A stretch of DNA of 64,000 nt from UBA11346 sp038203025 (GTDB taxonomy: Bacteria > Planctomycetota > UBA11346), in assembly GCA_038203025.1 (NCBI GenBank), contig JBBREK010000002.1, positions 1 through 64,000 on the forward strand, in the 5' to 3' direction. Each line of letters begins with the position of its first letter. Position 1 is the stretch's first letter. A program made the translations under genes and the position numbers. This document shows, piece by piece, positions 42,101-52,164 of this stretch. A model generated the notes under the pieces. It was not told the origin of the DNA, ran no database searches, and worked only from the letters and a program-made list of their open reading frames with translations.

Positions 42101-42222
42101 TCACCGGCATCCCCGCCGAAGGCCAGGGCCTGGGCAAGTCCTTCCTGGTCGGCGAACTGCCGCCGCATCTCGACAGCAGCGGTTATCAGGGTGTGGTGCT
42201 GGCCGGGACCGACGCGGGCTGA
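39154..42222 (+). CDS. Right-handed parallel beta-helix protein with C-terminal CBM9-like module
   Basis: 1022 aa without a signal peptide. The N-terminal DGSAAKPFATLEAARDALRKLRR ... VLVAPGVYRLAAPLAF is the standard opening of beta-helix glycoside hydrolases related to GH141. Helix rungs fill residues about 330-680, with repeated units such as NHILHNHIWNFSYSGISVGWTWGFAP and NRIEGNRIHSIGHGVLSDMGAIYTLG. A beta-sandwich (760-840) follows, then a CBM9-like module (LRLAVADRQLLLLVDAVDA...LWDGSSVELFIVA). Likely a glycosidase on plant or algal polymers, substrate unknown. GGAG Shine-Dalgarno 8 bases before the ATG. Stop lies in a palindromic repeat, giving the tail GTDAG. Confidence 0.82.
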   Translation: MPKSIRLHVSAAATGKADGSAAKPFATLEAARDALRKLRRRGPATTAEVLVAPGVYRLAAPLAFTPEDGGTAKHPVTWRGDGGRPLLSGARAISGWSDGTINGRPCWQAVLPEVATGSWWFTQLFVNGRRRLRARLPKRGFHHFAGVPAEEAKGDSGKMFHGAMSALFNPGEVRQFRNLADIDVVVPDHWYENHLRIASVDEEAGVIHFATKGYSRFSRDETGRHTRFRLDHVAEGCTDPGDWYLDRPTGTLSYLPMPGEARTATLVEAPVLQRLLDVQGDALDPQRRVCHLRFEFLDLRHADWELPRNNPGSIQSAFQVPAAVRLVGAEDCALYGCRVSQVSGWGIEVLRGCRRNRVVACAVHDLGGGGVKVGHEGGLTRRWADGNHGAFAGLDPVSLGWGPCREDAGGQVAGRDRAESSETTISDCSIHDGGLIFHSAIGVWVGDASRNHILHNHIWNFSYSGISVGWTWGFAPAYTYGNRIEGNRIHSIGHGVLSDMGAIYTLGRQAGGTISRNYISDVHSYGYGGWGIYPDEGTSWMTIEDNVVCGTKCGGFHQHYGRDNLVRHNLFLDAIENQVQVSRREVVRSVVFIGNVVQGAGSGSLWQGEGWRSARIDGNVYAGDPDRPMLFGGKSWQAWRTNGRDSSGQLADAMPLDAAGASPAVANPAALVAAGIKPKQVAAVVAAAGPRLRDVLPAGIDAIPTDAEAPRPIVEPCLWPWAAEWPTATGGEHPWSKLPSTAPVQAGVAQPVSLTVENRGDAPARGRYSLRVVPSGAARLSGLTTLVVTLKAGGRTQLDTTVTATGKARAFSLEAVASGPGLVDTCLHFSVPVPAGPPLVLPRLPSVPATSQLLETLQALPARPVIGNGGPIKASLRLAVADRQLLLLVDAVDAAPSRSGNLWDGSSVELFIVAAPKSPHRQVALAPAVGGEPAVAQMVGGNGLDPAAITIASARTATGWILAAALPLELLGVGETFAINLVVTGIPAEGQGLGKSFLVGELPPHLDSSGYQGVVLAGTDAG

Positions 42223-42237
42223 AGCCCGCGGTCCTGG
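42213..42237. repeat. Palindromic repeat copy at the end of the beta-helix gene
   Basis: CGCGGGCTGAAGCCCGCG then GTCCTGG. Its TGA is the stop codon of the beta-helix gene, and it fills the space before the convergent DUF2780-like gene, where the hairpin could also end transcription. Confidence 0.9.
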
Positions 42238-42240
42238 GCG

Positions 42241-42576
42241 TCAGACCAGGCGGGCAACCGCGGCCTTCAGCGCCTCGCTGCCCTTGGCTTGGATGAAGCC
42301 GACGACCAGGCGGGCGATCGGCCCGCCCTGGCCGAGATCGATGCCCAGCTGCGACAGTACCGAGGCGATGGCGCCCTTGTCACCGAGCATCGCCGCCAGG
42401 CCCGACGGCTTTGGTGCGCCAGCGATCATCGCCGGCAGACCAGGGACGAGTGCACCGAGTTCGGCGAAAATCTCGGGCGAGAGGCGGCCCTGGGCGATCC
42501 GGCCGATGGCGCCGAGGGCACCCTGGGCCTGTTGCGGGGTGAGACCGATGGTCGAGGTGAGCTGGTCGATGAGCAT
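42241..42576 (-). CDS. Small DUF2780-like protein
   Basis: 111 aa, no cysteine, no membrane segment. QLTSTIGLTPQQAQGALGAIGRIAQGRLSPEIFAELGALVPGLPAMI followed by GLAAMLGDKGAIASVLSQLGIDLGQGGPIARLVVGFI resembles DUF2780 (VcgC/VcgE-type) proteins of unknown role. ATG follows a TAGGAT box by 6 bases. Convergent with the beta-helix gene; function unknown. Confidence 0.65.
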   Translation of the reverse strand: MLIDQLTSTIGLTPQQAQGALGAIGRIAQGRLSPEIFAELGALVPGLPAMIAGAPKPSGLAAMLGDKGAIASVLSQLGIDLGQGGPIARLVVGFIQAKGSEALKAAVARLV

Positions 42577-42595
42577 GGATTGATCCTAAACTCGG

Positions 42596-42748
42596 CGATG
42601 GGATTCCCACGGAGCACCAGAGTGACCAGAGTGGGAGCGTGTAGAAGCAACGACGACAGTCTCACCCTGTGGAGAATCTAACCGCGAGCCATACCTCCCT
42701 GCCTCTACCTCTGGTCCCTCTGGTCCTCCTGTTCCTCTGCGTTTTCTA
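42596..42748 (+). repeat. Dispersed element, short copy (A)
   Basis: From CGATGGGATTC to GCGTTTTCTA. Shares ordered blocks with the minus strand of 27357-27613, including GAGCACCAGAGTGACCAGAG and CTCTGGTCCTCCTG. Here the region matching the decamer array is a 30-base run of CCTCT-like units. It occupies the gap between two minus-strand genes. Confidence 0.8.
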
Positions 42749-42775
42749 GGTTGATCGCGGTGCGCTGGTGCCCGC

Positions 42776-45340
42776 TCAGCGCGTCAGCATCTCGCTGCCG
42801 AGCTTGTCGACCAGGCCCTTGCGCTGGTTGTGCTCGAGGGCGGTGCGGATCTGCTCCCACTCGACCGCCTCGCCGGCGTCGAGGCGCTGGCGGGCGGCGG
42901 CGATGAGCATGTCGTCTTCGCTGACCTGGGCGAGCTGGTCGAGGGCACTGCGCGCGTCGATCAGGCGGCCCTCGGCCTGCAGCAGCTGCACGGCGTGGCG
43001 GTAGCAGCGCGCCGCCATGCGATCGTCACCCAGCCCGGCGGTGACCTCGGCGAGCTGCAGGGCGATGTCGGGGTCGCGCGGGTGGGCGGCGAACTGCCGC
43101 GACAGCAGTTCGACGGCGTGCTCGACCTCGCCGGCTTCCAGCAGGTGGTCGAGCAGTTCGCGGGCGGCGGTGCGCTCGCCGGCGGCGTCGCCGGCCCGGC
43201 GCAGCAACTCGACCAGCTCGGCGCGGGCCTTGAAGCGCTGGTCCTCGGGGACGACCTGCACACGGCGCCGGGCCAGCTCGACCGCCGAACCGAAGTCGGC
43301 GCGGCGGATGGCCAGGCGCAGGGCATCCTGCACCGCCGCCGGCTCATCCTCGTCGGCCATGCCGTGCAGCAGCTCGGCCAGGCGCAGGCGGGCGACCAGA
43401 TCGTCGGGACGCAGGGCGGCCAGACGCAGCAGCAGGTCCTTGGCCTGCGCTGCGTCACCGGCGCCGCTGGCCAGGTCGGCGGCGCGGCGCAACTCGATCT
43501 GGGCGACGACGCGGTTGCCCTGGCGCAGCGCCGTCTCGGCGGCGCGCGAGCGCAGGGCGGCCGAGCCGGGCACGCGCGCCAGCGCCTCGTCGACCACCAG
43601 CTTGGCGGCATCGAGCCGGCCGGCCTCGGTGGCCAGATCGATGGCGCGGCACCAGGCGTCGACCGAGGCGTCGACCCGGCCGAGGCGGTCGTGCGCCTCG
43701 CCGAGCCGGCGCAATAGGTCGATGTCCTCGCCTCCGAGCACGACGATGCGCTCGAGCGTGTCGACCAGCCCATGATCGTCACCTGCGGTCTCCTGGCGGT
43801 CGGCGATCAGGCGCAGCTGGCGGGTGGCGCCGTCGCGATCGCGGCGCTTGGCGTAGGTCTTGGCCAGCCAGTCGTGGGCGGTGCCATCGCTGGGCGCCAG
43901 CCGGGCGAGCAGCTCCCAGGCCGCGAGCTGGACCTCTTCGGGGGCGTTGCCCGACTTGGGCAGGGCGGCCCGCAGCACGGTGGAGGCGTCGTCGGTGCGG
44001 CCGGCAGCGGCGAGCAACTCGGCGCAGGCGCGCGAGGGTTCGAGGCGGCCGGGCTTCAGCTGCACCAGGGCGAGCCAGGCCTGGATCGCCTCATCCTTGC
44101 GGTCCAATTCGGTGGCCAGGCGGGCGGCCTGCTCATACTGGATGACCGCCTGGGCGACGTCGCCGGCGGCGGCGGCCAGCCGGCCCATCATCACGCCAGT
44201 GACCACCTTGTCGGCGCCGAGCTGCTGCGCCTCGCCAAGCGCCTCCATGGCGCGGGTGCGGTCTCCGCGGTTCTCGTACAGGCGGACCAGGGCGAGCAGC
44301 GCCTCGAGCGTGGCGCGGTCATCGCCGACGGTGAGGTTCAGCGACACCAGCTGGGTCAGCGGCGACTCGGGGTCAGCGCCCAGGCGCAGGGCGAACTTCA
44401 GCGCCTGGATCATCAGCTGCGGCGTCTGCAGGAAGGGCACCGCGGCCAGGCAGTGGGTGGCGGCCGAGCCGGAGTTGCCGGCCTGCTCGGCGAGGTTGGC
44501 GAGCACCTCGCGGATGCGCGCCCCGTCGTGGCCAAGGGCGACGGCGCGCTCAAGGATGCCGTAGGCATCGGCATTGCGGCCCTGCTCGCGCGCCTGCTCG
44601 CCGAGGGCGGCAAGTTCCGCAGCGGTGACCACACGCAGCAGGCCGGCGCGGCGCAGTTCGACCAGGGCGCGGAGAGCACGGTGCGGCGGCAGCAGCGGAT
44701 GTGCCAGTAGGTCGCGGCTGGTGGCGGCGCCGCCGCAGCGCTCGAGCAGCAGCTGCTGGTCATCGTCGCTGGGCGTGGCCGAGGACTGTTCCCGACGCAG
44801 CACATCCCAGGCATCGGGGATGAGCTCGCCAAGCTGGGCCCGCTCATCCTGCCGGCGCAGCGCCTCAAGCAGCAGGGCCGGCGCCGAGAGCACGAAGCCG
44901 CACTGGCGCTGGAAGTCGGCCCAGGGGTCGGCCGGCACGTTGGCCATGATGTCGAAGGCGGGTCCGGGCCACGACAGCACCGCCGCCATGTCCTCGTCGG
45001 AGCACAGGGCCAGCGCCTCGGACAGGGCGTCCGGCTGCAGCTCGCCGCGGGCACGCAGGTGGTTGGCCAGGGTCGCCGCATCCGGCTCACCGCCGAGGGC
45101 GCGCATCGCCTCGCCGACCACCGCCGGGGTGACGGCGCGTGACCAGCACAGCGCCCGGGCGATCTGGCCGCGCGGCGTGCCGCCCATCGCCACCAGCTGC
45201 CCGAACTCCAGGTGCAGGCGGCGTTCGTCGTCGCCGTAGCGGACCTGCAGCACACAGGTGCGCCGGGCCCCGGCGAGCGACTGGATGACCGAGGGCAGGT
45301 CGACCAGCGACGAGACGTTGACCGTGGGGCGGGGCGGCAC
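42776..45340 (-). CDS. DUF4388 and TPR-repeat protein
   Basis: 854 aa, cytoplasmic. Residues 1-75 (NVSSLVDLPSVIQSLAGARRTCVLQVRYGDDERRLHLEFGQLVAMGG) match DUF4388, a module of bacterial signalling proteins such as PatA. From about residue 240 to the C-terminus the chain is helical and made of tetratricopeptide-like units (AYGILERAVALGHDGARIREVLANLAEQAGN, AVIQYEQAARLATELDRKDEAIQAWLALVQLKPG). Probably a scaffold for protein complexes. GTG start; the preceding TACAAC box is 6 bases upstream. Divergent from glgB. Confidence 0.78.
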   Translation of the reverse strand: MPPRPTVNVSSLVDLPSVIQSLAGARRTCVLQVRYGDDERRLHLEFGQLVAMGGTPRGQIARALCWSRAVTPAVVGEAMRALGGEPDAATLANHLRARGELQPDALSEALALCSDEDMAAVLSWPGPAFDIMANVPADPWADFQRQCGFVLSAPALLLEALRRQDERAQLGELIPDAWDVLRREQSSATPSDDDQQLLLERCGGAATSRDLLAHPLLPPHRALRALVELRRAGLLRVVTAAELAALGEQAREQGRNADAYGILERAVALGHDGARIREVLANLAEQAGNSGSAATHCLAAVPFLQTPQLMIQALKFALRLGADPESPLTQLVSLNLTVGDDRATLEALLALVRLYENRGDRTRAMEALGEAQQLGADKVVTGVMMGRLAAAAGDVAQAVIQYEQAARLATELDRKDEAIQAWLALVQLKPGRLEPSRACAELLAAAGRTDDASTVLRAALPKSGNAPEEVQLAAWELLARLAPSDGTAHDWLAKTYAKRRDRDGATRQLRLIADRQETAGDDHGLVDTLERIVVLGGEDIDLLRRLGEAHDRLGRVDASVDAWCRAIDLATEAGRLDAAKLVVDEALARVPGSAALRSRAAETALRQGNRVVAQIELRRAADLASGAGDAAQAKDLLLRLAALRPDDLVARLRLAELLHGMADEDEPAAVQDALRLAIRRADFGSAVELARRRVQVVPEDQRFKARAELVELLRRAGDAAGERTAARELLDHLLEAGEVEHAVELLSRQFAAHPRDPDIALQLAEVTAGLGDDRMAARCYRHAVQLLQAEGRLIDARSALDQLAQVSEDDMLIAAARQRLDAGEAVEWEQIRTALEHNQRKGLVDKLGSEMLTR

Positions 45341-45445
45341 GTTTCTGTTGTAGCATCACTTTGCAGCCGTCCACAGGGGTGCCGGCCGCCGGCCGCGCGG
45401 GTGGCGGTCACGCGCCCGCCGGCTAACCTGCCGCGCGGAGCCACC

Positions 45446-47638
45446 ATGCCCCTGTCTGCCGACACCGTCGAGGCCCTGCGCGAGGCCCGCCTGGGCGATC
45501 CCTTCAGTGTCCTCGGACTGCACCCCGAGGGCGGGACGCTGCACGCCCGCGCCTGGCTGCGCGGGGTCGGCGCCGACAGCACGGTGAGCGTGGTGCGGCG
45601 CGACAACGGTAAGCGCTATGCTCTCAGCCTGCGCCACGCCGACGGGCTGTTCGAAGGCGCCATCCCCGGCGCCACCGAGCGCTTCGCCTACGACCTGGCG
45701 ATCACCGGCAAGGATGGCGCCGAGCGCTTGCTGCCGGACACCTACGCCTTCTGGCCGCAGCTGGCCGACTACGATCTCGGCCTGTTCCAGGCCGGGCACC
45801 ACTGCAACCTCGGCGAGGTACTGGGGGCACATGCCGTCACCGTCGACGGCATCGCCGGAGTGCGCTTCGCGGTGTGGGCCCCGACCGCCGAGCGCGTCTC
45901 GGTGGTGGGCGACTGGAACGGCTTCGACGGCCGCTGGCACGTCATGCGTCCGCGTGTGCCCTACGGCGTGTGGGAGATCTTCATCCCCGGGATCAAGCCC
46001 GGGATGCTCTACAAGTACGAGATCCGCGCCGCCGGTGGCGTCCTGCGCACCAAGGCCGACCCCTATGCGCTGCAGGCCGAGCGTCCGCCGGCCACCGCCT
46101 CGATCGTCGCCATGCCCGACCGCTTCGCCTGGAGCGACGGCACCTGGATGCAGACCCGACTGGGCCGCGACCCGGTCGACGGGCCGATGTCGATCTTCGA
46201 GGTGTGCATTGGCTCGTGGAAGCGAGGCCAGGAGCCCGAGGCGTGGCCGAACTGGCGCGTGCTGGCACAGCAGCTCATCCCCTACGTTACCGGCCTCGGC
46301 TACACCCATCTCGAACTGCTGCCGATCGCCCACCACCCCTACGAGGGCAGCTGGGGCTACCAGGTCACCGGCCAGTACGCGCCCAACGCGCGCCATGGCT
46401 CGCCCGACGACCTGCGCTTCTTCATCGACCGATGCCACGCCGCCGGCCTCGGCGTCATCGTCGATTTCGTCCCCGGGCACTTCCCCAAGGACGACTTCGC
46501 TCTGGCCCGCTTCGACGGCGGCTGCTGCTACGAGTACGAGGATCCGCGCGAGGGCGAGCACAAGAGCTGGGGCACCTGCGTCTTCAACTTCCGCCGCCCG
46601 GAGGTGCGCAACTTCCTGGTCGCAGCGGCGCTGCACTGGTGCCGCAGCTACCACATCGACGGCCTGCGCGTCGACGCGGTCGCCTCGATGCTCTACCGCA
46701 ACTACGACCGCGAGCCTGGGGAGTGGGTACCCAACGACGACGGCGGCAATAGCAACGACGAGGCCAAGAGTCTGCTCCAGGAGCTGACCGCGTCCGTGCG
46801 CCGCGAATTCGCCGGCGTCGTGCTGTGCGCCGAGGAGTCGACCGCCTGGGCCGGCGTCACCGCGCCGACCGACATGCAGGGCCTCGGCTTCCACCTCAAG
46901 TGGAACATGGGCTGGATGCACGACAGCCTCGGCTATCTCGCCCAGGATCCGGTGATGCGCAGCGGCTGCCATAACCGCGCCACCTTCCATCAGTGGTACG
47001 CCTACGACGAACGCTGGATCCTGCCGCTGTCGCACGACGAGGTGGTTCACGGCAAGCGTAGCCTGATCGACAAGATGCCAGGCGACTGGTGGCAGCGCCG
47101 CGCCCAGCTGCGCCTGCTGCTCGGCTACCAGGTGGCGGTGCCCGGCCGGCCGTTGCTGTTCATGGGCGGCGAATTCGGCCAGGGCCGCGAGTGGGACTGG
47201 CAGCGCAACCTCGACTGGCACGAGGCCGCCGAGCCCGACCGCGCCGGCATCTTCGCCTTCCTGCGCGAGGTCCTGCATCTCTACAAGGGCAAGCCGGCCC
47301 TGCATGCGCACGACGACCGCCGTGACGGCTTCCAGTGGGTCGACTGCGAGAACTGGCAGGAGTCGACCCTGGCCTTCCTGCGCAAGTGCCCTGGCCAGCG
47401 CGACATCCTGGTGGCGATCAACTTCACCCCGAGGCCGCGCACCGACTACCCGCTGGGGGTGTGGAATGCCGGACCATGGAAGCGCCTGGTGAGCAGCGAC
47501 GAGACCCGCTTCGGGGGCAGCGGTCTGGTCGACGCCGCCGAGATGACCGCCTACCCTGAACCGCGCAGCGCCTTCCCCTGCACCCTGCGCCTGACCCTGC
47601 CTCCGCTCGGCATCGCCTTCTGGGAGGCACCGGGGTGA
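45446..47638 (+). CDS. glgB: 1,4-alpha-glucan (glycogen) branching enzyme GlgB
   Basis: 730 aa, full family length. N1 domain (DPFSVLGLHPEGG), CBM48 domain about 125-230 (GVRFAVWAPTAERVSVVGDWNGFDGRW), then the GH13 barrel: DFVPGHFPKDDFALARFDG (340-358), nucleophile Asp410 in IDGLRVDAVASMLYRNY, acid Glu463 in CAEEST and Asp531 in LPLSHDEVVHGKRS. C-terminal beta domain after about 630. Adds alpha-1,6 branches to glycogen, completing a glycogen set with the debranching protein. A TAACCT-GCCG core lies at 45424-45433 and GGAG precedes the ATG by 6 bases. Confidence 0.97.
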   Translation: MPLSADTVEALREARLGDPFSVLGLHPEGGTLHARAWLRGVGADSTVSVVRRDNGKRYALSLRHADGLFEGAIPGATERFAYDLAITGKDGAERLLPDTYAFWPQLADYDLGLFQAGHHCNLGEVLGAHAVTVDGIAGVRFAVWAPTAERVSVVGDWNGFDGRWHVMRPRVPYGVWEIFIPGIKPGMLYKYEIRAAGGVLRTKADPYALQAERPPATASIVAMPDRFAWSDGTWMQTRLGRDPVDGPMSIFEVCIGSWKRGQEPEAWPNWRVLAQQLIPYVTGLGYTHLELLPIAHHPYEGSWGYQVTGQYAPNARHGSPDDLRFFIDRCHAAGLGVIVDFVPGHFPKDDFALARFDGGCCYEYEDPREGEHKSWGTCVFNFRRPEVRNFLVAAALHWCRSYHIDGLRVDAVASMLYRNYDREPGEWVPNDDGGNSNDEAKSLLQELTASVRREFAGVVLCAEESTAWAGVTAPTDMQGLGFHLKWNMGWMHDSLGYLAQDPVMRSGCHNRATFHQWYAYDERWILPLSHDEVVHGKRSLIDKMPGDWWQRRAQLRLLLGYQVAVPGRPLLFMGGEFGQGREWDWQRNLDWHEAAEPDRAGIFAFLREVLHLYKGKPALHAHDDRRDGFQWVDCENWQESTLAFLRKCPGQRDILVAINFTPRPRTDYPLGVWNAGPWKRLVSSDETRFGGSGLVDAAEMTAYPEPRSAFPCTLRLTLPPLGIAFWEAPG

Positions 47639-47640
47639 CC

Positions 47641-49512
<1,872 letters not shown>

Positions 49513-49516
49513 GCGT

Positions 49517-51409
49517 TCAGGCCAGCGGCAGCGTCAGCACCGCCTCGACCCCGCCATCGCCCGCCTCGTCCAGGCGCAGGTCGCCGCCCTGGGCGCGGGC
49601 CAGGCGGCGGCACAAGGCCAGGCCGAGGCCGACGCCCGGAGCGCTACCGGCGGCGGCCTCGGCGCTGCGGGCGAAGGGCCGGAACAGCCGCGCCCGCACA
49701 TCGGCGGCGAGGCCCGGACCGCGGTCACGCAGGCGCAGCTCGACCACGCCGCGGCCGAGCAGGGCGTCTAACCGCACCAGGCCGGTGCCGCTAGCGTACT
49801 TGGCGGCGTTGTCGGCGAGGTTGAGCAGGATGCGCTCGACAGCGGACGGATCGCAGCGCACCGCCCAGGGCGAGGCCTCGGCCACGACCAGCTCCAGGCC
49901 GGCGGCGGCGAGGCGCGCCGACAGGCGCGGGACCAGCGGCACCAGCAACTCGGCCAGGGCCACGGCGCGGGGCTCCGGCGGACGGCGGCGCTCCAGTCGG
50001 GCGTAGTCGAGCACGTTGTCGATCAGGTGCGCCAGTCGGCCGGCTTCGGCGCGCAGCACCTGCACGCGCTGGCCGCGCAGGACGGGGTCACCGGCGACGC
50101 GAGCGTCGGCCAGCAGGTCGGCGTGCAGGCGCAAGGCGGTGAGTGGCGTGCGCAACTCGTGGGTCACGGCGCTGACAAAGACGGCGCGGCGCTCGGCCAG
50201 GCGCTGCGCAGCGATCAGCAGGCCCGCGGCGCCAGCGATGCCGGCGAGCAGCGCGCCCCAGGCCAGCCCCAGCGTCCAGCGCGCCGCCGAGGTCAGCGGT
50301 ACCTCGGACAATAGCCCGGGATCAAGGCGGATGGGCAGGGCGGCGAGGCAGCGCTCCGGCGGATCGCCAGACGCGCGCGGCAGCAGGCGGGCCTGTGGCA
50401 GCAGGTCGGCGAGGCTGGTGACGAGGTGCCCACGCAACTCGTCCCAGCGCAGTACCGTCGCCTGCAGCTCCTCGCGGCCATCGATGCGGGCCCGGCGCGC
50501 CAGCAGCAGCCAGTCCGTCCCCGCCCAGCGCGCCTCGACCAGTCCGACGGCACTGGCATGCACGATGGACGGTGGCGTCGTGGGCACCGACGCAGCAGCA
50601 GCAACAGCAACAGCAGCCGGGACGGGGGCGACCGGCGGCGCTACCTTGGCTGCCCGCTCGGGCAATGGCGACGCCTGGCTTTTCCCCGCCTGCTTGCGGA
50701 AGCTCAGGCTGCTGCCGTTGTCGCTTTGGGCCATGCGCTGGGCCTCGGCGACGTTGCTGGCGCGACTACGGTATTCGTCCTCGCCGGAGGATGTCGGCAG
50801 CGCCTGCCGCTTCGGCTCGACGACCGACTCGTCCCGATCCCTGGGCCGATCCGCCGCGGCCTGGACAGTGGGCGGCGGCGCAGTCTCAAGCACAGGCATG
50901 GTAATCGAATCTGCCGAGCTGGGTGGGGCGGGCAGGCCAGCGAGCAGCCGGGCGGGGTCGCTACCGAGCACACTGCGCAGGCCGGCAAAACGCCGCTCGG
51001 CCTCGGCCAGGTCGGCGGCCTCGACCAGGCCGGCAAGGGCGAGGCCGCGTTCGCGACCGACCGGCAGCTGCGGCGAAGTCAGTTCGCCGTCGCACAGGCG
51101 CAGATGCAGGTGCAGGGGCGGCGCGGGCAGCCCAAGCAGCGGCGACGGCAGGAGGACCCGGCCGGTACGCGTCAGGCGCTCGCCGAAGGCCTCGCTGGTC
51201 GACCAGAACGAGCGGTAGGATTCCGGCGCCCGGCTGGCCTCGCCGACCACCAGGGCGGTGGCACGGGCGTCGAGGCGCCACAGCGCCAGGCGCAGGACCT
51301 CGCCCTCGGCGCGCTCGTGCTCGCCGCGCAGTACGGCGCGAGTCAGCAGCAGCCCGGCGGCGAGCAGCGGCACGGCCACCATGAGGAGGACAAGCAGGCG
51401 CCAGCGCAT
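49517..51409 (-). CDS. Sensor histidine kinase with large extracytoplasmic region
   Basis: 630 aa. Helices at about 4-26 and 380-402 bracket a 350-residue external region that begins with a folded part and then turns Pro/Ala/Ser-rich with a CAG/CAA-coded Ala/Val tract (50583-50625). Cytoplasmic part: HisKA with FVSAVTHELRTPLTALRLHADLL (phospho-His near 420), N-box NLADNAAKYA, DRGPGL, and G-box GVGLGLALCRRL. Transmits a surface signal to the paired OmpR-type regulator. ATG lies one base after the regulator stop, so the two are coupled. Last gene of the vWA operon. Confidence 0.92.
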   Translation of the reverse strand: MRWRLLVLLMVAVPLLAAGLLLTRAVLRGEHERAEGEVLRLALWRLDARATALVVGEASRAPESYRSFWSTSEAFGERLTRTGRVLLPSPLLGLPAPPLHLHLRLCDGELTSPQLPVGRERGLALAGLVEAADLAEAERRFAGLRSVLGSDPARLLAGLPAPPSSADSITMPVLETAPPPTVQAAADRPRDRDESVVEPKRQALPTSSGEDEYRSRASNVAEAQRMAQSDNGSSLSFRKQAGKSQASPLPERAAKVAPPVAPVPAAVAVAAAASVPTTPPSIVHASAVGLVEARWAGTDWLLLARRARIDGREELQATVLRWDELRGHLVTSLADLLPQARLLPRASGDPPERCLAALPIRLDPGLLSEVPLTSAARWTLGLAWGALLAGIAGAAGLLIAAQRLAERRAVFVSAVTHELRTPLTALRLHADLLADARVAGDPVLRGQRVQVLRAEAGRLAHLIDNVLDYARLERRRPPEPRAVALAELLVPLVPRLSARLAAAGLELVVAEASPWAVRCDPSAVERILLNLADNAAKYASGTGLVRLDALLGRGVVELRLRDRGPGLAADVRARLFRPFARSAEAAAGSAPGVGLGLALCRRLARAQGGDLRLDEAGDGGVEAVLTLPLA

Positions 51410-51410
51410 G

Positions 51411-52106
51411 TCAGTCGGCACCCAGGCGGTAGCCGATGCCGCGCACCGTGACGATGAGTCGCGCCCCCAGCGCGGCGCCGCCGAGCTTGTCGCGTAATCG
51501 CGCCACCAGCATGTCGACGGCGCGGCTGCCAAGATCGACCCCGCCTCCCTTCCACAACAGGCTGTGCAATTCCTCGCGCGGCACCACGCGCTCGCGGCGT
51601 TCGGCGAGCAGGCGTAGCAGCCCGGCCTCCTGCTCGGTCAGCTCGACGATCGCGCCATCGGCCAGCCGGGCGGAACGCCGGCCGAGGTCGAGCTCCAGCC
51701 CGGGCAGGCGCAGCAACGCCGGCGTCGGCGCCGCCTTGGCCCCGGCCCGGCGCAGCACCGCCTCGACCCGCGCCAACAGCTCGTCGCCGCCGAAGGGTTT
51801 GACCACATAGTCGTCGGCCCCGCCCTTCAGCCCGCGCACGCGGTCCTGCTCGGCACCGCGGGCGGTGAGGATGATCACCGGCAGGGCCGGCCGCTGCTGG
51901 CGCAGCGCGGCAAGGATGTCGAGGCCGTCGCCGCCCGGCATGACCAGGTCAAGCAGCACCAGATCGACATCCATGCCCAACGCAGCCCGCCGCCCGGTCG
52001 GGAAGTCGGCGGCCTGGCTGACGCGAAATCCGGCCAGCTCAAGGATCGCCACCACCCCGCTGCGGATGGCGTGATCGTCTTCGACAATGAGCAGGTGGCC
52101 GCGCAC
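51411..52106 (-). CDS. OmpR/PhoB-family response regulator
   Basis: 231 aa. Receiver domain with acidic pair (EDD 9-11), phosphoryl Asp53 (LLDLVMPGGDG), Thr/Ser in ILTARG and Lys103 in VVKPFGGDELLARV. C-terminal winged helix (about 130-230) with LTEQEAGLLRLLAERRERVVPREELHSLLW and RLIVTVRGIGYRL. GTG start at 52106 (VRGHLLIVEDDH); the frame upstream antisense to the vWA gene is unsupported. Probable target: the direct repeats at 55526-55571. Confidence 0.92.
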   Translation of the reverse strand: MRGHLLIVEDDHAIRSGVVAILELAGFRVSQAADFPTGRRAALGMDVDLVLLDLVMPGGDGLDILAALRQQRPALPVIILTARGAEQDRVRGLKGGADDYVVKPFGGDELLARVEAVLRRAGAKAAPTPALLRLPGLELDLGRRSARLADGAIVELTEQEAGLLRLLAERRERVVPREELHSLLWKGGGVDLGSRAVDMLVARLRDKLGGAALGARLIVTVRGIGYRLGAD

Positions 52107-52164
52107 GGGATTCAGGGTGTCTTGCCGAAGCCCGGGGTTAAGCGAGATCCAGGCGCTGGACCGG

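Noticed and set aside
38950..42168. 1072-codon minus-strand open frame
   Set aside because: Antisense to the beta-helix gene and low-complexity; no recognisable motif or start context.
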